From contig NC_064839.1 in NCBI RefSeq assembly GCF_024166365.1, positions 40,684,378 to 40,748,377 of the forward strand: 64,000 bases of DNA, in the 5' to 3' direction. Source of the stretch: Elephas maximus indicus. Its lineage: Eukaryota; Chordata; Mammalia; Proboscidea; Elephantidae. The notes beneath the pieces were generated by a model, which ran no database searches, had not been told where the DNA came from, and saw nothing but the letters and a program-made list of their open reading frames with translations. Position numbers and translations under genes: made by a program. Position 1 is the stretch's first letter. Each line of letters begins with the position of its first letter. Positions 23,193 through 32,800 of the stretch are shown piece by piece.

Positions 23193-26100
23193 TTATAATA
23201 GTGGTCTTATACAATACTTGTCCTTTTGCCTCTGACTAATTTCGCTCAGCATAATGCCTTCCAGGTTCCTCCATGTTATGAAATGTTTCAGAGATTCGTC
23301 ACTGTTCTTTATCGATGCGTAGTATTCCATTGTGTGAATATACCACAATTTATTTACCCATTCATCTGTTGATGGACACCTTGGTTGCTTCCAACTTTTT
23401 GCTATTGTAAACAGAGCTGCAATAAACATGGGTGTGCATATATCTGTTTGTATGAAGGCTCTTGTATCTCTAGGGTATATTCCTAGGAGCGGGATTTCTG
23501 GGTTGTATGGTAGTTCTATTTCTAACTGTTTAAGATATCGCCAGATAGATTTCCAAAGTGGTTGTACCATTTTACATTCCCACCAGCAGTGTATCAGAGT
23601 TCCAATCTCTCCTCAGCCTCTCCAACATTTATTATTTTGTGTTTTTTGGATTAATGCCAGCTTTGCTGGTGTGAGATGGAATCTCATCGTAGTTTTAATT
23701 TGCATTTCTCTAATGGCTAATGATCGGGAGCATATTCTCATGTATCTGTTGGCTGCCTGAATATCTTCTTTAGTGAAATGTGTGTTCATATCCTTTGCCC
23801 ACTTCTTGATTGGGTTGTTTGTCTTTTTGTGGTTGAGTTTTGACAGAATCATGTAGATTTTAGAGATCAGGCGCTGGTCGGAGATGTCATAGCTGAAAAT
23901 TCTTTCCCAGTCTGTAGGTGGTCTTTTTACTCTTTTGGAGAAGTCTTTAGATGAGCATAGGTGTTTGATTTTTAGGAGCTCCCAGTTATCGGGTTTCTCT
24001 TCATCATTTTTGGTAATGTTTTGTATTCTGTTTATACCTTGTATTAGGGCTCCTAGGGTTGTCCCAATTTTTTCTTCCATGATCTTTATCGTTTTAGTCT
24101 TTATGTTTAGGTCTTTGATCCACTTGGAGTTAGTTTTTGTGCATGGTGTGAGGTATGGGTCCTGTTTCATTTTTTTGCAAATGGATATCCAGGTATGCCA
24201 GCACCATTTGTTAAAAAGGCTATCTTTTCCCCAGTTAATTGACACTGGTCCTTTGTCCAATATCAGCTGCTCATACGTGGATGGATTTATGTCTGGGTTC
24301 TCAATTCTGTTCCATTGGTCTATGTGTCTGTTGTTGTACCAATACCAGGCTGTTTTGACTACTGTGGCTGTGTAATAGGTTCTGAAGTCAGGTAAGGTGA
24401 GGCCTCCCACTTTCTTCTTCTTTTTCAGTAGTGCTTTGCTTATCCGGGGCTTCTTTCCCTTCCATATGAAATTGGTGATTTGTTTCTTTATCCCCTTAAA
24501 ATATGACATTGGAATTTGGATCGGAAGTGCGTTAAATGTATAGATGGCTTTTGGTAGAATAGACATTTTTACTATGTTAAGTCTTCCTATCCATGAGCAG
24601 GGTATGTTTTTCCACTTAAGCATGTCCTTTTGAATTTCTTGTAGTAGAGCTTTGTAGTTTTCTTTGTATAGGTCTTTCACATCCTTGGTAAGATTTATTC
24701 CTAAGTATCTTATCTTTTTGGGGGCTACTGTGAATGGTATTGATTTGGTTATTTCCTCTTCGGTGTTCTTTTTGTTGATTTAGAGGAATCCAAGTGATTT
24801 TTGTATGTTTATTTTATAACCTGAGACTCTGCCAAACTCTTCTATTAGTTTCAGTAGTTTTCTGGAGGATTCCTTAGGGTTTTCTGTGTATATAATCATG
24901 TCATCTGCAAATACTGATAACTTTACTTCTTCCTTGCCAATCCGGATACCTTTTATTTCTTTGTCTAGCCTAATTGCCCTGGCTAAGACTTCCAACACGA
25001 TGTTGAATAAGAGCGGTGATAAAGGGCATCCTTGTCTGGTTCCCGTTCTCAAGGGAAATGCTTTCAGGTTCTCTCCATTTAGAGTGATATTGGCTGTTGG
25101 CTTTGCATAGATGCCCTTTATTATGTTGAGGAATTTTCCTTCAATTCCTATTTTGGTAAGAGTTTTTATCATGAATGGGTGTTGGACTTTGTCAAATGCC
25201 TTTTCTGCATCAATTGATAAGATCATGTGGTTTTTGTCTTTTGTTTTATTTATGTGATGGATTACATTAATGGTTTTTCTGATATTAAACCAGCCTTGCA
25301 TACCTGGTATAAATCCCACTTGATCAGGGTGAATTATTTTTTTGATGTGTTGTTGGATTCTATTGGCTAGAATTTTGTTGAGGATTTTTGCATCAATGTT
25401 CATGAGGGATATAGGTCTATAATTTTCTTTTTTTGTAATGTCTTTACCTGGTTTTGGTATCAGGGAGATGGTGGCTTCATAGAATGAGTTGGGTAGTATT
25501 CCGTCATTTTCTATGCTTTGGAATACTTTTAGTAGTAGTGGTGTTAACTCTTCTCTGAAAGTTTGGTAGAACTCTGCAGTGAAGCTGTCTGGGCCAGGGC
25601 TTTTTTTTGTTGGGAGTTTTTTGATTACCGTTTCAATCTCTTTTTTTGTTATGGGTCTATTTAGTTGTTCTACTTCTGAATGTGTTAGTTTAGGTAGGTA
25701 GTGTTTTTCCAGGAATTCATCCATTTCTTCTAGGTTTTCAAATTTGTTAGAGTACAATTTTTCATAATAATCTGAAATGATTCTTTTAATTTCATTTGGC
25801 TCTGTTGTGATGTGGTCCTTCTCATTTCTTATTCGGCTTATTTCTTTCCTTTCCTGTATTTCTTTAGTCAGTCTAGCCAATGGTTTATCAATTTTGTTAA
25901 TTTTTTCAAAGAACCAGCTTTTGGCTTTGTTAATTCTTTCAATTGTTTTTCTGTTCTCTAATTCATTTAGTTCACCTCTAATTTTTATTATTTGTTTTCT
26001 TCTGGTGCCTGATGGATTCTTTTGTTGCTCACTTTCTCTTTGTTCAAGTTGTAGGGACAGTTCTCTGATTTTGGCTCTTTCTTCTTTTTGTATGTGTGCA

Positions 26101-27019
26101 TTTATCGATATAAATTGGCCTCTGAGCACTGCTTTTGCTGTGTCCCAGAGGTTTTGGTAGGAAGTATTTTCATTCTCGTTGCTTTCTATGAATTTCCTTA
26201 TTCCCTCCTTGATGTCTTCTATAACCCAGTCTTTTTTCAGGAGGGTATTGTTCATTTTCCAAGTATTTGATTTCTTTTCCCTAGTTTTTCTGTTATTGAT
26301 CTCTTTTGATCTCTAGTTTTATTGCCTTGTGGTCTGAGAAGATGCTTTGTAATATTTCGATGTTTTGGACTCTGCAAAGGTTTGTTTTATGACCTAATAT
26401 GTGGTCTATTCTAGAGAATGTTCCATGTGCGCTAGAAAAAAAAAGTATACTTTGCAGCAGTTGGGTGGAGAGTTCTGTATAAGTCAATGAGGTCAAGTTG
26501 GTTGATTGTTGTCATTAGATCTTCCGTGTCTCTGTTGAGCTTCTTACTGGATGTCCTGTCCTTCTCCGAAAGTGGTGTGTTGAAGTCTCCTACTATAATT
26601 GTGGAGGTATCTATCTCGCTTTTCAATTCTGTTAAAATTTGATTTATGTATCTTGCAGCCCTGTCATTGGGTGCATAAATATTTAATATGGTCATGTCTT
26701 CCTGATCAATTGTCCCTTTTATCATTATATAGTGTCCTTCTTCATCCTTTGTGGTGGATTTAAGTCTAAAGTCTATTTTGTCAGAAATTAATATTGCTAC
26801 TCCTCTTCTTTTTTGCTTATTGTTTGCTTGATATACTTTTTTCCATCCTTTGAGTTTTAGTTTGTTTGTGTCTCTAAGTCTAAGGTGTGTCTCTTGTAGG
26901 CAGCATATAGATGGATCGTGTTTCTTTATCCAGTCTGTGACTCTCTGACTCTTTATTGGTGCATTTGGTCCATTTACATTCAGGGTAATTATAGATAAAT
27001 AAGTTTTTAGTGCTGTCAT
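23193..27019 (-). pseudogene. L1 ORF2 pseudogene (endonuclease-reverse transcriptase)
   Basis: Start MTALKTYLSIITLNVNG at 27019. The endonuclease part keeps QETHL, IVGDFNTPLS and, in the next frame, SRIDHIL and SDHKAI. The reverse transcriptase (24780-26255 and on) keeps [20 protein letters not shown] and [12 protein letters not shown]. The C-terminal region ends near 23193 after TMEYYASIKN. Four lesions are visible: a frameshift at an A9 run (26436-26444, plus strand), a second shift between 26255 and 26293, a nonsense TAA at 24780-24782, and a nonsense codon at 23613-23615. From 26255 downward everything is in one frame apart from the two stops, so decay is recent. Confidence 0.95.
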
Positions 27020-27479
27020 TTTGATGCCTTTTTATGTGTGTTGTTGACAATTTCATTTTTCCACATACTTTTTTGTGCTGAGGCGTTTTTCTTAGTAACT
27101 TGTGAGATCCTCATTTTCATAGTGCTTGACTTTATGTTAGTTGAGTCGTTACGTTTTTCTTGGTTTTTATCTTGAGTTATAGAGTTGTTATACCTTTTTG
27201 TGGTTACCTTATTATTTACCCCTATTTTTCTAAGTAAAAACCTAACTTGTATTGTTCTATATCGCCTTGTATCACTCTCCATATGGCAGTTCAATGCCTC
27301 CTGTATTTAGTCCCTCTTTTTGATTATTGTGATCTTTTACCTATTGACTTCCATGATTCCCTGTTATGTGTATTTTTTTTTTTTAATTAATCTTAATTTG
27401 TTTGTTTTTGTGATTTCCCTATTTGAGTTGATATCAGGACGTTCTGTTTTGTGACCTTGTGTTGTGTTGATATCTGATA
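27020..27479 (-). other. L1 inter-ORF spacer (about 460 nt)
   Basis: AT-rich sequence between the end of ORF1 and the ATG of ORF2. A 92-codon frame (27016-27294) has no recognisable domain. Human and mouse L1s have spacers of only some tens of bases, so this length is a trait of the lineage or of this copy. Confidence 0.7.
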
Positions 27480-28517
27480 TTATTGGTTCTCTGACCAAAC
27501 AATATCCTTTAGTATTTCTTGTAGCTTTGGTTTGGTTTTTGCAAATTCTCTAAACTTGTGTTTGTCTGTAAATATCTTAATTTCGCCTTCATATTTCAGA
27601 GAGAGTTTTGCTGGATATATGATCCTTGGCTGGCAGTTTTTCTCCTTCAGTGTTCTGTATATGTCGTCCCATTCCCTTCTTGCCTGCATGGTTTCTACTG
27701 AGTAATCAGAACATATTCTTATTGATTCTCCCGTGAAGGAAACCTTTCTTTTCTCCCTGGCTGCTTTTAAAATTTTCTGTTTATCTTTGGTTTTGGTGAG
27801 TTTGATGATAATATGTCTTGGTGTTTTTCTTTTTGGATCAATCTTAAATGGGGTTCGATGAGCATCTTGGATAGATATCCTTTCGTCTTTCATGATGTCA
27901 GGGAAGTTTTGTGTCAGGAGTTCTTCAACTATTTTCTCTGTGTTTTCTGTCCCCCCTCCCTGTTCTGGGACTCCAATCACCCGCAGGTTATCCTTCTTGA
28001 TAGAGTCCCACATAATTCTTAGGGTTTCTTCATTTTTTTTAATTCTTTTCTCTGATTTTTTTTCAGCTATGTTGGTGTTGATTCCCTGGTCCTCCAGATG
28101 TCCCAGTCTGCATTCTAATTGTTCGAGTCTGCTCCTCTGACTTCCTAGTGTGTTGTCTAATTCTGTTAAAAAAAAAAATTCTGTAATTTTATTGTTAATC
28201 TTTTGGATTTCTACATGTTGTCTCTCTATGGATTCTTGCAACTTATTAATTTTTCCAGTATGTTCTTGAATAATCTTTTTGAGTTCTTCAACAGTTTTAT
28301 CAGTGTGTTCCTTGGCTTTTTCTGCAGTTATCCTAATTTCATTTGTGATATCATTAAGCATTCTGTAAATTAGTTTTTTATATTCTGTATCTGATAATTC
28401 CAAGATTGTATCTTCATTTGGGAAAGATTTTGATTCTTTTGTTTGGGGGGCTGGAGAAGCTGTCATGGTCTGCTTCTTTAAGTGGTTTGATATGGATTGT
28501 TGTCTCTGAGCCATCAC
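27480..28517 (-). CDS. L1 ORF1 protein, intact (345 codons)
   Basis: An uninterrupted frame from MMAQRQQSISNHLKK to WSENQ. Order: basic/Ser-rich N-terminus (1-45), a long coiled coil (about 46-165: TVEELKKIIQEHTGKINKL, SRLEQLECRLGHLE), the RNA-recognition-like domain (about 170-260: NLRVIGVPE, then AHRTPFKIDPKRKTPRHIII), and the C-terminal domain (about 261-340: KILKAAREKRKVSFTG, then YEGEIKIFTDKHKFREF). ORF1p is the trimeric nucleic-acid chaperone of L1 ribonucleoprotein particles. Length and domain order match mammalian ORF1p. An A11-like run near 28168 encodes a short Phe run (FFF) without shifting the frame. Openness fits a young insertion. Confidence 0.95.
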   Translation of the reverse strand: MMAQRQQSISNHLKKQTMTASPAPQTKESKSFPNEDTILELSDTEYKKLIYRMLNDITNEIRITAEKAKEHTDKTVEELKKIIQEHTGKINKLQESIERQHVEIQKINNKITEFFFLTELDNTLGSQRSRLEQLECRLGHLEDQGINTNIAEKKSEKRIKKNEETLRIMWDSIKKDNLRVIGVPEQGGGTENTEKIVEELLTQNFPDIMKDERISIQDAHRTPFKIDPKRKTPRHIIIKLTKTKDKQKILKAAREKRKVSFTGESIRICSDYSVETMQARREWDDIYRTLKEKNCQPRIIYPAKLSLKYEGEIKIFTDKHKFREFAKTKPKLQEILKDIVWSENQ

Positions 28518-29539
28518 TGGGAAACTAGTTTTTCCAGAAAATCCGCTAAAAAAAAAAATGCAGTCAGATCCCTATGAGAGTTCTCCCTCTGGCTCAGGCT
28601 ATTCAGATGTTAATGAAGCCGCCTGGGGAGGATGGGGGAGGGAACAGAGAGATAGGAGAGTAGCACCTCAGAATATAGCCAGAGTTGCTTGTCTTGCTTG
28701 GAATGACTATTATATCTGAGATTCCCGTGGGCGCCTCGCCTATGTGTGCTGGCTGTGTGGAGATTGCCCCCGGGGGGTCTGGCCCGCTGGGGTCACGGTC
28801 AGATCCTCCGCTTCCAGCCCCACGCCCAGCGTCAAGGCTCCCCTACTGGGACGGTGCACTCTCGACTCCAAAATCAGTCGCTGCCTCCCGGGGACTTCTC
28901 GTCCCTCCAGCCGCGTGGCCGTGCCACCTCCGAGAACCAGTTGGGCCTCCTCCCGGGGTTAGTTCAGATGGGTGGAGCAGCTCCCCGTGCTTGTGCCGTG
29001 ACCGAGTGTCCTGGCTGGGATGCTGTTCTCCCCACTCCAATACCAGTCGCTGCCTCCTGGGGACTTCTCCTACCGGCTGAGTCCCACGCCGCCCGCGCGA
29101 CCCGGCTGGTCCCCTTCCCGGGGTTAGGTCAGGGGGGTGGAGCAACTGTCCGTGTTTATGCCGTACCTGCGTCCAGTCGAAATCCCTGCGGGACGGTTCC
29201 CCGGCTCGGACGCTGCTCTTTCTGCTCCAAGACCAGTCACTGCCTCCCGGGGACTTCTCCTACTGGCTGTGTCCCACGCCACCCGCGGAACCGGCTGGTC
29301 CCCCTCCCAGGGTTAGTTCAGGGGGGTGGGGCAGCTCTCTGTGCTTGTGCCGTACCTGACTGGTATGCTGGCTCCAGGCTCTGGAAACAATCGCTGCTTC
29401 CCCGTATTAGTTCGTTCTCCGTCTCTAAATCTGTGTTTGTTGTTCAGGGTTCGTAGATTGTTATGTATGTGATCGATTCACTTGTTTTTCCGTGTCTTTG
29501 TTGTAAGAGGGATCCGAGGTAGCGTCTGCCTAGTCCGCC
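28518..29539 (-). promoter_or_regulatory. L1 5' UTR with tandem monomers
   Basis: GC-rich, CpG-containing 5' UTR. Three tandem units carry the anchor cagtcgctgcctcc (plus strand) at 28875, 29044 and, as cagtcactgcctcc, 29234, so the spacing is about 169 and 190 bases. A second anchor (ggggttagttcag-type) lies at 28956, 29121 and 29310, spaced 165 and 189. Tandem promoter monomers are known from mouse and some other L1s; by position this region should hold the internal pol II promoter. Activity is not shown by sequence alone. Confidence 0.75.
28746..29456 (+). other. Antisense ORF through the L1 5' UTR (236 codons)
   Basis: Open frame opposite to the L1, starting MLAVWRLPPGG. It contains three related peptide units, seen as GLLPGLVQMGGAAPRACAV, PFPGLGQGGGATVRVYAV and PLPGLVQGGGAALCACAV, whose spacings (55 and 63 codons) are whole codons. 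Position and orientation recall primate L1 ORF0, which is shorter and unrelated in sequence. High GC makes long open frames common, so coding status is unproven. Confidence 0.4.
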
Positions 29540-30040
29540 AAACCAATCTCTTTTGAGATATAAAAGAGAGAAGACAGCAGAAAGACGGGGGGACCTCCTA
29601 CCAACAAGAACCAAGAGCCAGGCGATAGCGTGTCCTTTGGACCTGGGATCCCTGTTCTGAGAAACTCGACCAGGGAAGGCTGATGACAAGGACCTTCCCC
29701 CAGAGCCGACAGAGAGAGAAAGCCTTTCCCTGGAGCTGGCACCCTGAATTTGGACTTCTAGCCTCCTAGGCTGTGAGAGAATAAATTTCTCCTTGTTAAC
29801 CTGGAAAGCCTGGTGGCGTAGTGGTCAAGTGCTACGGCGGCAAACCAAAGGGTCAGCAGTTCAAATCTGCCAAGCGCTCCTTGGAAACTCTATGGGGCAG
29901 TTCTACTCTGTCCTATAGGGTCGCTATGAGTTGGAATTGACTCGATGGCACTGGGTTGGTCTTTTTGTTTGTTTGTTTGTTTTCTGTTAAAGCCACCACT
30001 TGTGGTACTTCTGTTATAGAAGCACTAGATGACTAAGACA
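29540..30040 (+). mobile_element. MaLR-type LTR, 3' part (interrupted by an AfroSINE)
   Basis: Continuation of the LTR begun at 21946: cctttggacctgggatccct, ccagagccgacagagagaga, agagaataaatttctccttg (polyadenylation signal region), ending agcactagatgactaagaca. An AfroSINE sits between 29800 and about 29990. Confidence 0.88.
29800..29990 (+). mobile_element. AfroSINE inside the MaLR LTR
   Basis: Short-form AfroSINE beginning tggaaagcctggtggcgtag, with a B box (agttcaaatctgcc) and a tail ctatgagttggaattgactc, ending in a (tttg)n stretch. The LTR resumes with ctgttaaagccaccacttgt. A short duplication, tgttaa, flanks it. Confidence 0.9.
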
Positions 30041-32255
30041 GTGTGGAAATCCAGTTTTTCCAACACCATTTATTGAAGAGATTCTTCTTTCCTTATCAAA
30101 CGGACTTAGCACCCTTGTCAAAAATCGGTTGAACCCAAGGTCGAAAAGGGACAGTGTTGACATGTCATGGGGTTGTTAAACAATGTCATAAAACAATATG
30201 CATACTAACTGTTTAATCAGAAGCTGGTTTGTTCTGAAAACCTTCATCTGCAGTATAATTTAAAAAGAAATCGGTTGACCATAGACGTGTCATTTTATTT
30301 CTGGACTCTCAATTCTATTCCATTGGTCTATGTGTCTACTGCCATACCAGTACTAGGCTGTTTTGATTACTGTAATCAGGAAGTGTGAGTCCTCCCACTT
30401 TGTTCTTCTCTTTCAACACTGTTTTAGCTATTTGGGATCTCTTGCCATTCCATATAAAGTTGAGGATTGGTTTTTCTATTTCTGTAAAGAAGGCTGTTGG
30501 AATTTTGATTGGAATTGCATTGAATCTACAGATTGCTTTGGGCAGTATTGACATCTTAACAATATCAAGACCATGAACATGGAACATCTTTCCATGTATT
30601 CAATCTTATTTAATCTCTTTCAGCAGTGGTTTATAATTTTCATTGTATAAATCCTTCACGTCCCTGGTTAGATTTATTCCCAGATATTTTATTCTCTTAG
30701 ATGTTACTATAAATGGAATTGTTTTCCTAATTTCCCTTTCAGATTTCTCACTGCTGGTGTATAGAAATCCAACCGATTTTTGTTTGTTGCGCTTGTACCC
30801 TGCAACTCTGCTAAATTCCTCTATTAGCTCTAGCAGTTTTCTTGTGGACTGTTTGGGATTTTCTATATATAAGATCATGTATCCACAAACAGAGATAATT
30901 TTACTTCTCTTTTTCCAATCTGGATACCTTTTATTTCTTTTTCTTGTCTTACTGCTCTTGCTTGGCCTTCTAATACAATACTGAATAGAAGTAGTGAGAG
31001 CTGGCACCTTTTCTTCATTTCAAGGGGAAAGCTCTCAGTCTTTCTCCATTAAGCATAATGTTGGCTGTTGGCTTTTCATATATGCTCTGAACCATACTGA
31101 GCTATTTCCCTTTTACTTCAATCTTCTTTAGGGTCTTCATCAAGAAAGTGTGTTGGATTTTATCAAATGCTTTTTCTGCATCCATAGAGATGACTGTATG
31201 TTTTTTTTCCTTTGTTCTATTGATGTGGTAATTTTATGTTGATTGTATTTTCTGAGGTTGAACCATCCCTGAATTCCTGGAATAAATCCCACTTGGTCAT
31301 GATGTATGACTCTTAACATGCTGTTGTATTCTGTTTGCTAGTATTTTGTTGAGGATTTTTGCATCTATATTCATAAGAGATATTGGCCTATAGTATTCTT
31401 CTCTTGTGGTGTCTTTGTCTGATTTCGGTATCAGGGTCATGCTTGCTTCATAGACTGAATTAGGGGGTGTTCCTTCCTTCTCTATCTTTCGGAAGAGTTT
31501 AAAGAGTATAGGAATCAATTCTTCTCTAAATGTTTGACAGAATTACCCAGCAAAGCCATCTGTTCCAGGACTTTTTTTTGTTGGAACGTTTTTGATCATT
31601 GATTCAATCTCTTCATTTGTTATGCGTCTGCTGAGACTTTCTATTTCCTCTTGAGTCAGTTTGGGCAGACTGTGCGCTTCTAAGAATTTGACCGTTTCAT
31701 CTAGGTTTACCAGTTTGTTGCCATACAGTTGTGTCATGTGCACTGAAGTAGAATGTATACTGTGCTGTTTTGGGGTAGAGTGTTCTATACGTGTCTGTTA
31801 AGTCTAGCTGGTTTATAATGTCATTCAGGTCCTCTGTATCCTTGTTGGTCTTCTTTCTAGATGTTCTGTTCAATATTGAAAGTGGTGGACTGAAGTCTCC
31901 AACGATTATTGTAGTACTATTTCTCCCTTTAATTCTATCAATGTTAGCTTTATATATTAGGTGCTTGGAAGTTGGGTGCATATATATTTATGATTGTTAA
32001 ATCTGCTTGATTAATTGACCCTTTTATCACTATATAATGTCCATTTTTATCTCTACTAACAGATTTTGTCTGAAAGTCTACTTTGTCTGACATTAAGATT
32101 GCCAACCCTTTTGGTTATTATTTGCATGGAATATTCTTTTCCATCCTTTCATTTTCAACCTATTTGTGTCCTTGGGCTTAAGGTGTGTCTCTTATAAACA
32201 GCATACAGTTGAATCATGTTTTTTTTTACCCATTCTGCCACTCTCTGCCAAAATA
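30041..32255 (-). pseudogene. Old L1 ORF2 region, part 2
   Basis: Continuation of the L1 at 21600-21945. Recognisable pieces on the minus strand: the [12 protein letters not shown] block (30336-30587), [15 protein letters not shown] (30606-31007), [21 protein letters not shown] (31297-31518) and the endonuclease part DLTDTYRTLYPKTAQYTF (31697-31981). Endonuclease and RT linker are joined abruptly near 31740, so several hundred bases are missing. Many shifts and stops. The 5' end is cut in the endonuclease region near 32255. Confidence 0.88.
30133..30267 (+). mobile_element. 135-bp insert of unknown origin in the old L1
   Basis: An 11-base direct repeat aaatcggttga (30122-30132 and 30268-30278) flanks a segment that does not belong to L1. 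Removing it restores the normal L1 sequence. The segment ends tataatttaaaaag, an A-rich end like a processed transcript inserted by L1 machinery on the plus strand. I do not recognise its source. Confidence 0.65.
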
Positions 32256-32296
32256 AGTGAAGTCATGATCCTTTGCATAAACATCTAACCCCCCAT

Positions 32297-32800
32297 CATG
32301 GATTGAACTGTGTCCCCCTAAAATATGTGTTGACTTGGTTAGGCCACGATTCCCAGTATTGTGTGGTTACTCTCCATTTTGTGATTGTAATTTTATATTA
32401 AAGAGGATTAGGGTGGGATTGTAACACCACCCTTACCCAGGTCACATCCCAGAGCCGATGTAAAGGGAGTTTCCCTGGGGTGTGGCCTGCACCACCTTTT
32501 ATCTCCCAAGAGATAAAAAGGATAAAAAGGGAAGGGAAGGGAAGTGGGGGGGGGGTCATTCTACCAAGAAAGCAGTGCCAGGAGCACAGCGCGTCCTTTG
32601 GTCCTATGGTTCCTGCGAAGAAAAGCTCCTAGGCTGAGGGAAGATTGATGAGAAGGCCGACAAAAAGAGAAAGCCTTCCCCTGGAGCTAACAACCCGAAT
32701 TTGGACTTTTAGCCTACTTTACTCTGAAAAAATAAACTTCTCTTTGTTAAAGCCATCCACTTGTGGTACTTCAGTTATAGCAGCACTAGATGTCTAAGAC
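32297..32800 (+). mobile_element. MaLR-type solo LTR, nearly complete
   Basis: Starts tcatggattgaactgtgtcc (first bases altered from the expected TG) and ends agatgtctaagaca. It contains a purine-rich G-run near 32549, ccctggagctaacaaccc and the polyadenylation-type aaaaataaacttctctttg. A five-base duplication (acccc) may flank it. It is the same family as the split copy at 21946-30040. No viral genes accompany it. Confidence 0.85.

Larger units (their letters stand above)
22164..29539 (-). mobile_element. Nearly full-length L1, sense to WDR59
   Basis: A 7.4-kb minus-strand L1. The 5' end reads ggcggactaggcagacgcta on the minus strand, followed by a GC-rich 5' UTR of about 1 kb with tandem monomers, an intact ORF1, a four-times-broken ORF2, the lineage's 3' UTR and a poly(A) tail (T-run on the plus strand at 22162-22176). 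Target-site duplications aaaccaatct lie at 22154-22163 and 29540-29549. It landed inside a MaLR LTR that had itself landed in an older L1. This is the most complete retrotransposon in the window. Confidence 0.95.

Noticed and set aside
28746..29456. Host gene in the GC-rich region
   Set aside because: The region is the 5' UTR of an L1 bounded by a target-site duplication at 29540, so a CpG-island host gene is not needed. Kept only as an antisense L1 ORF question.
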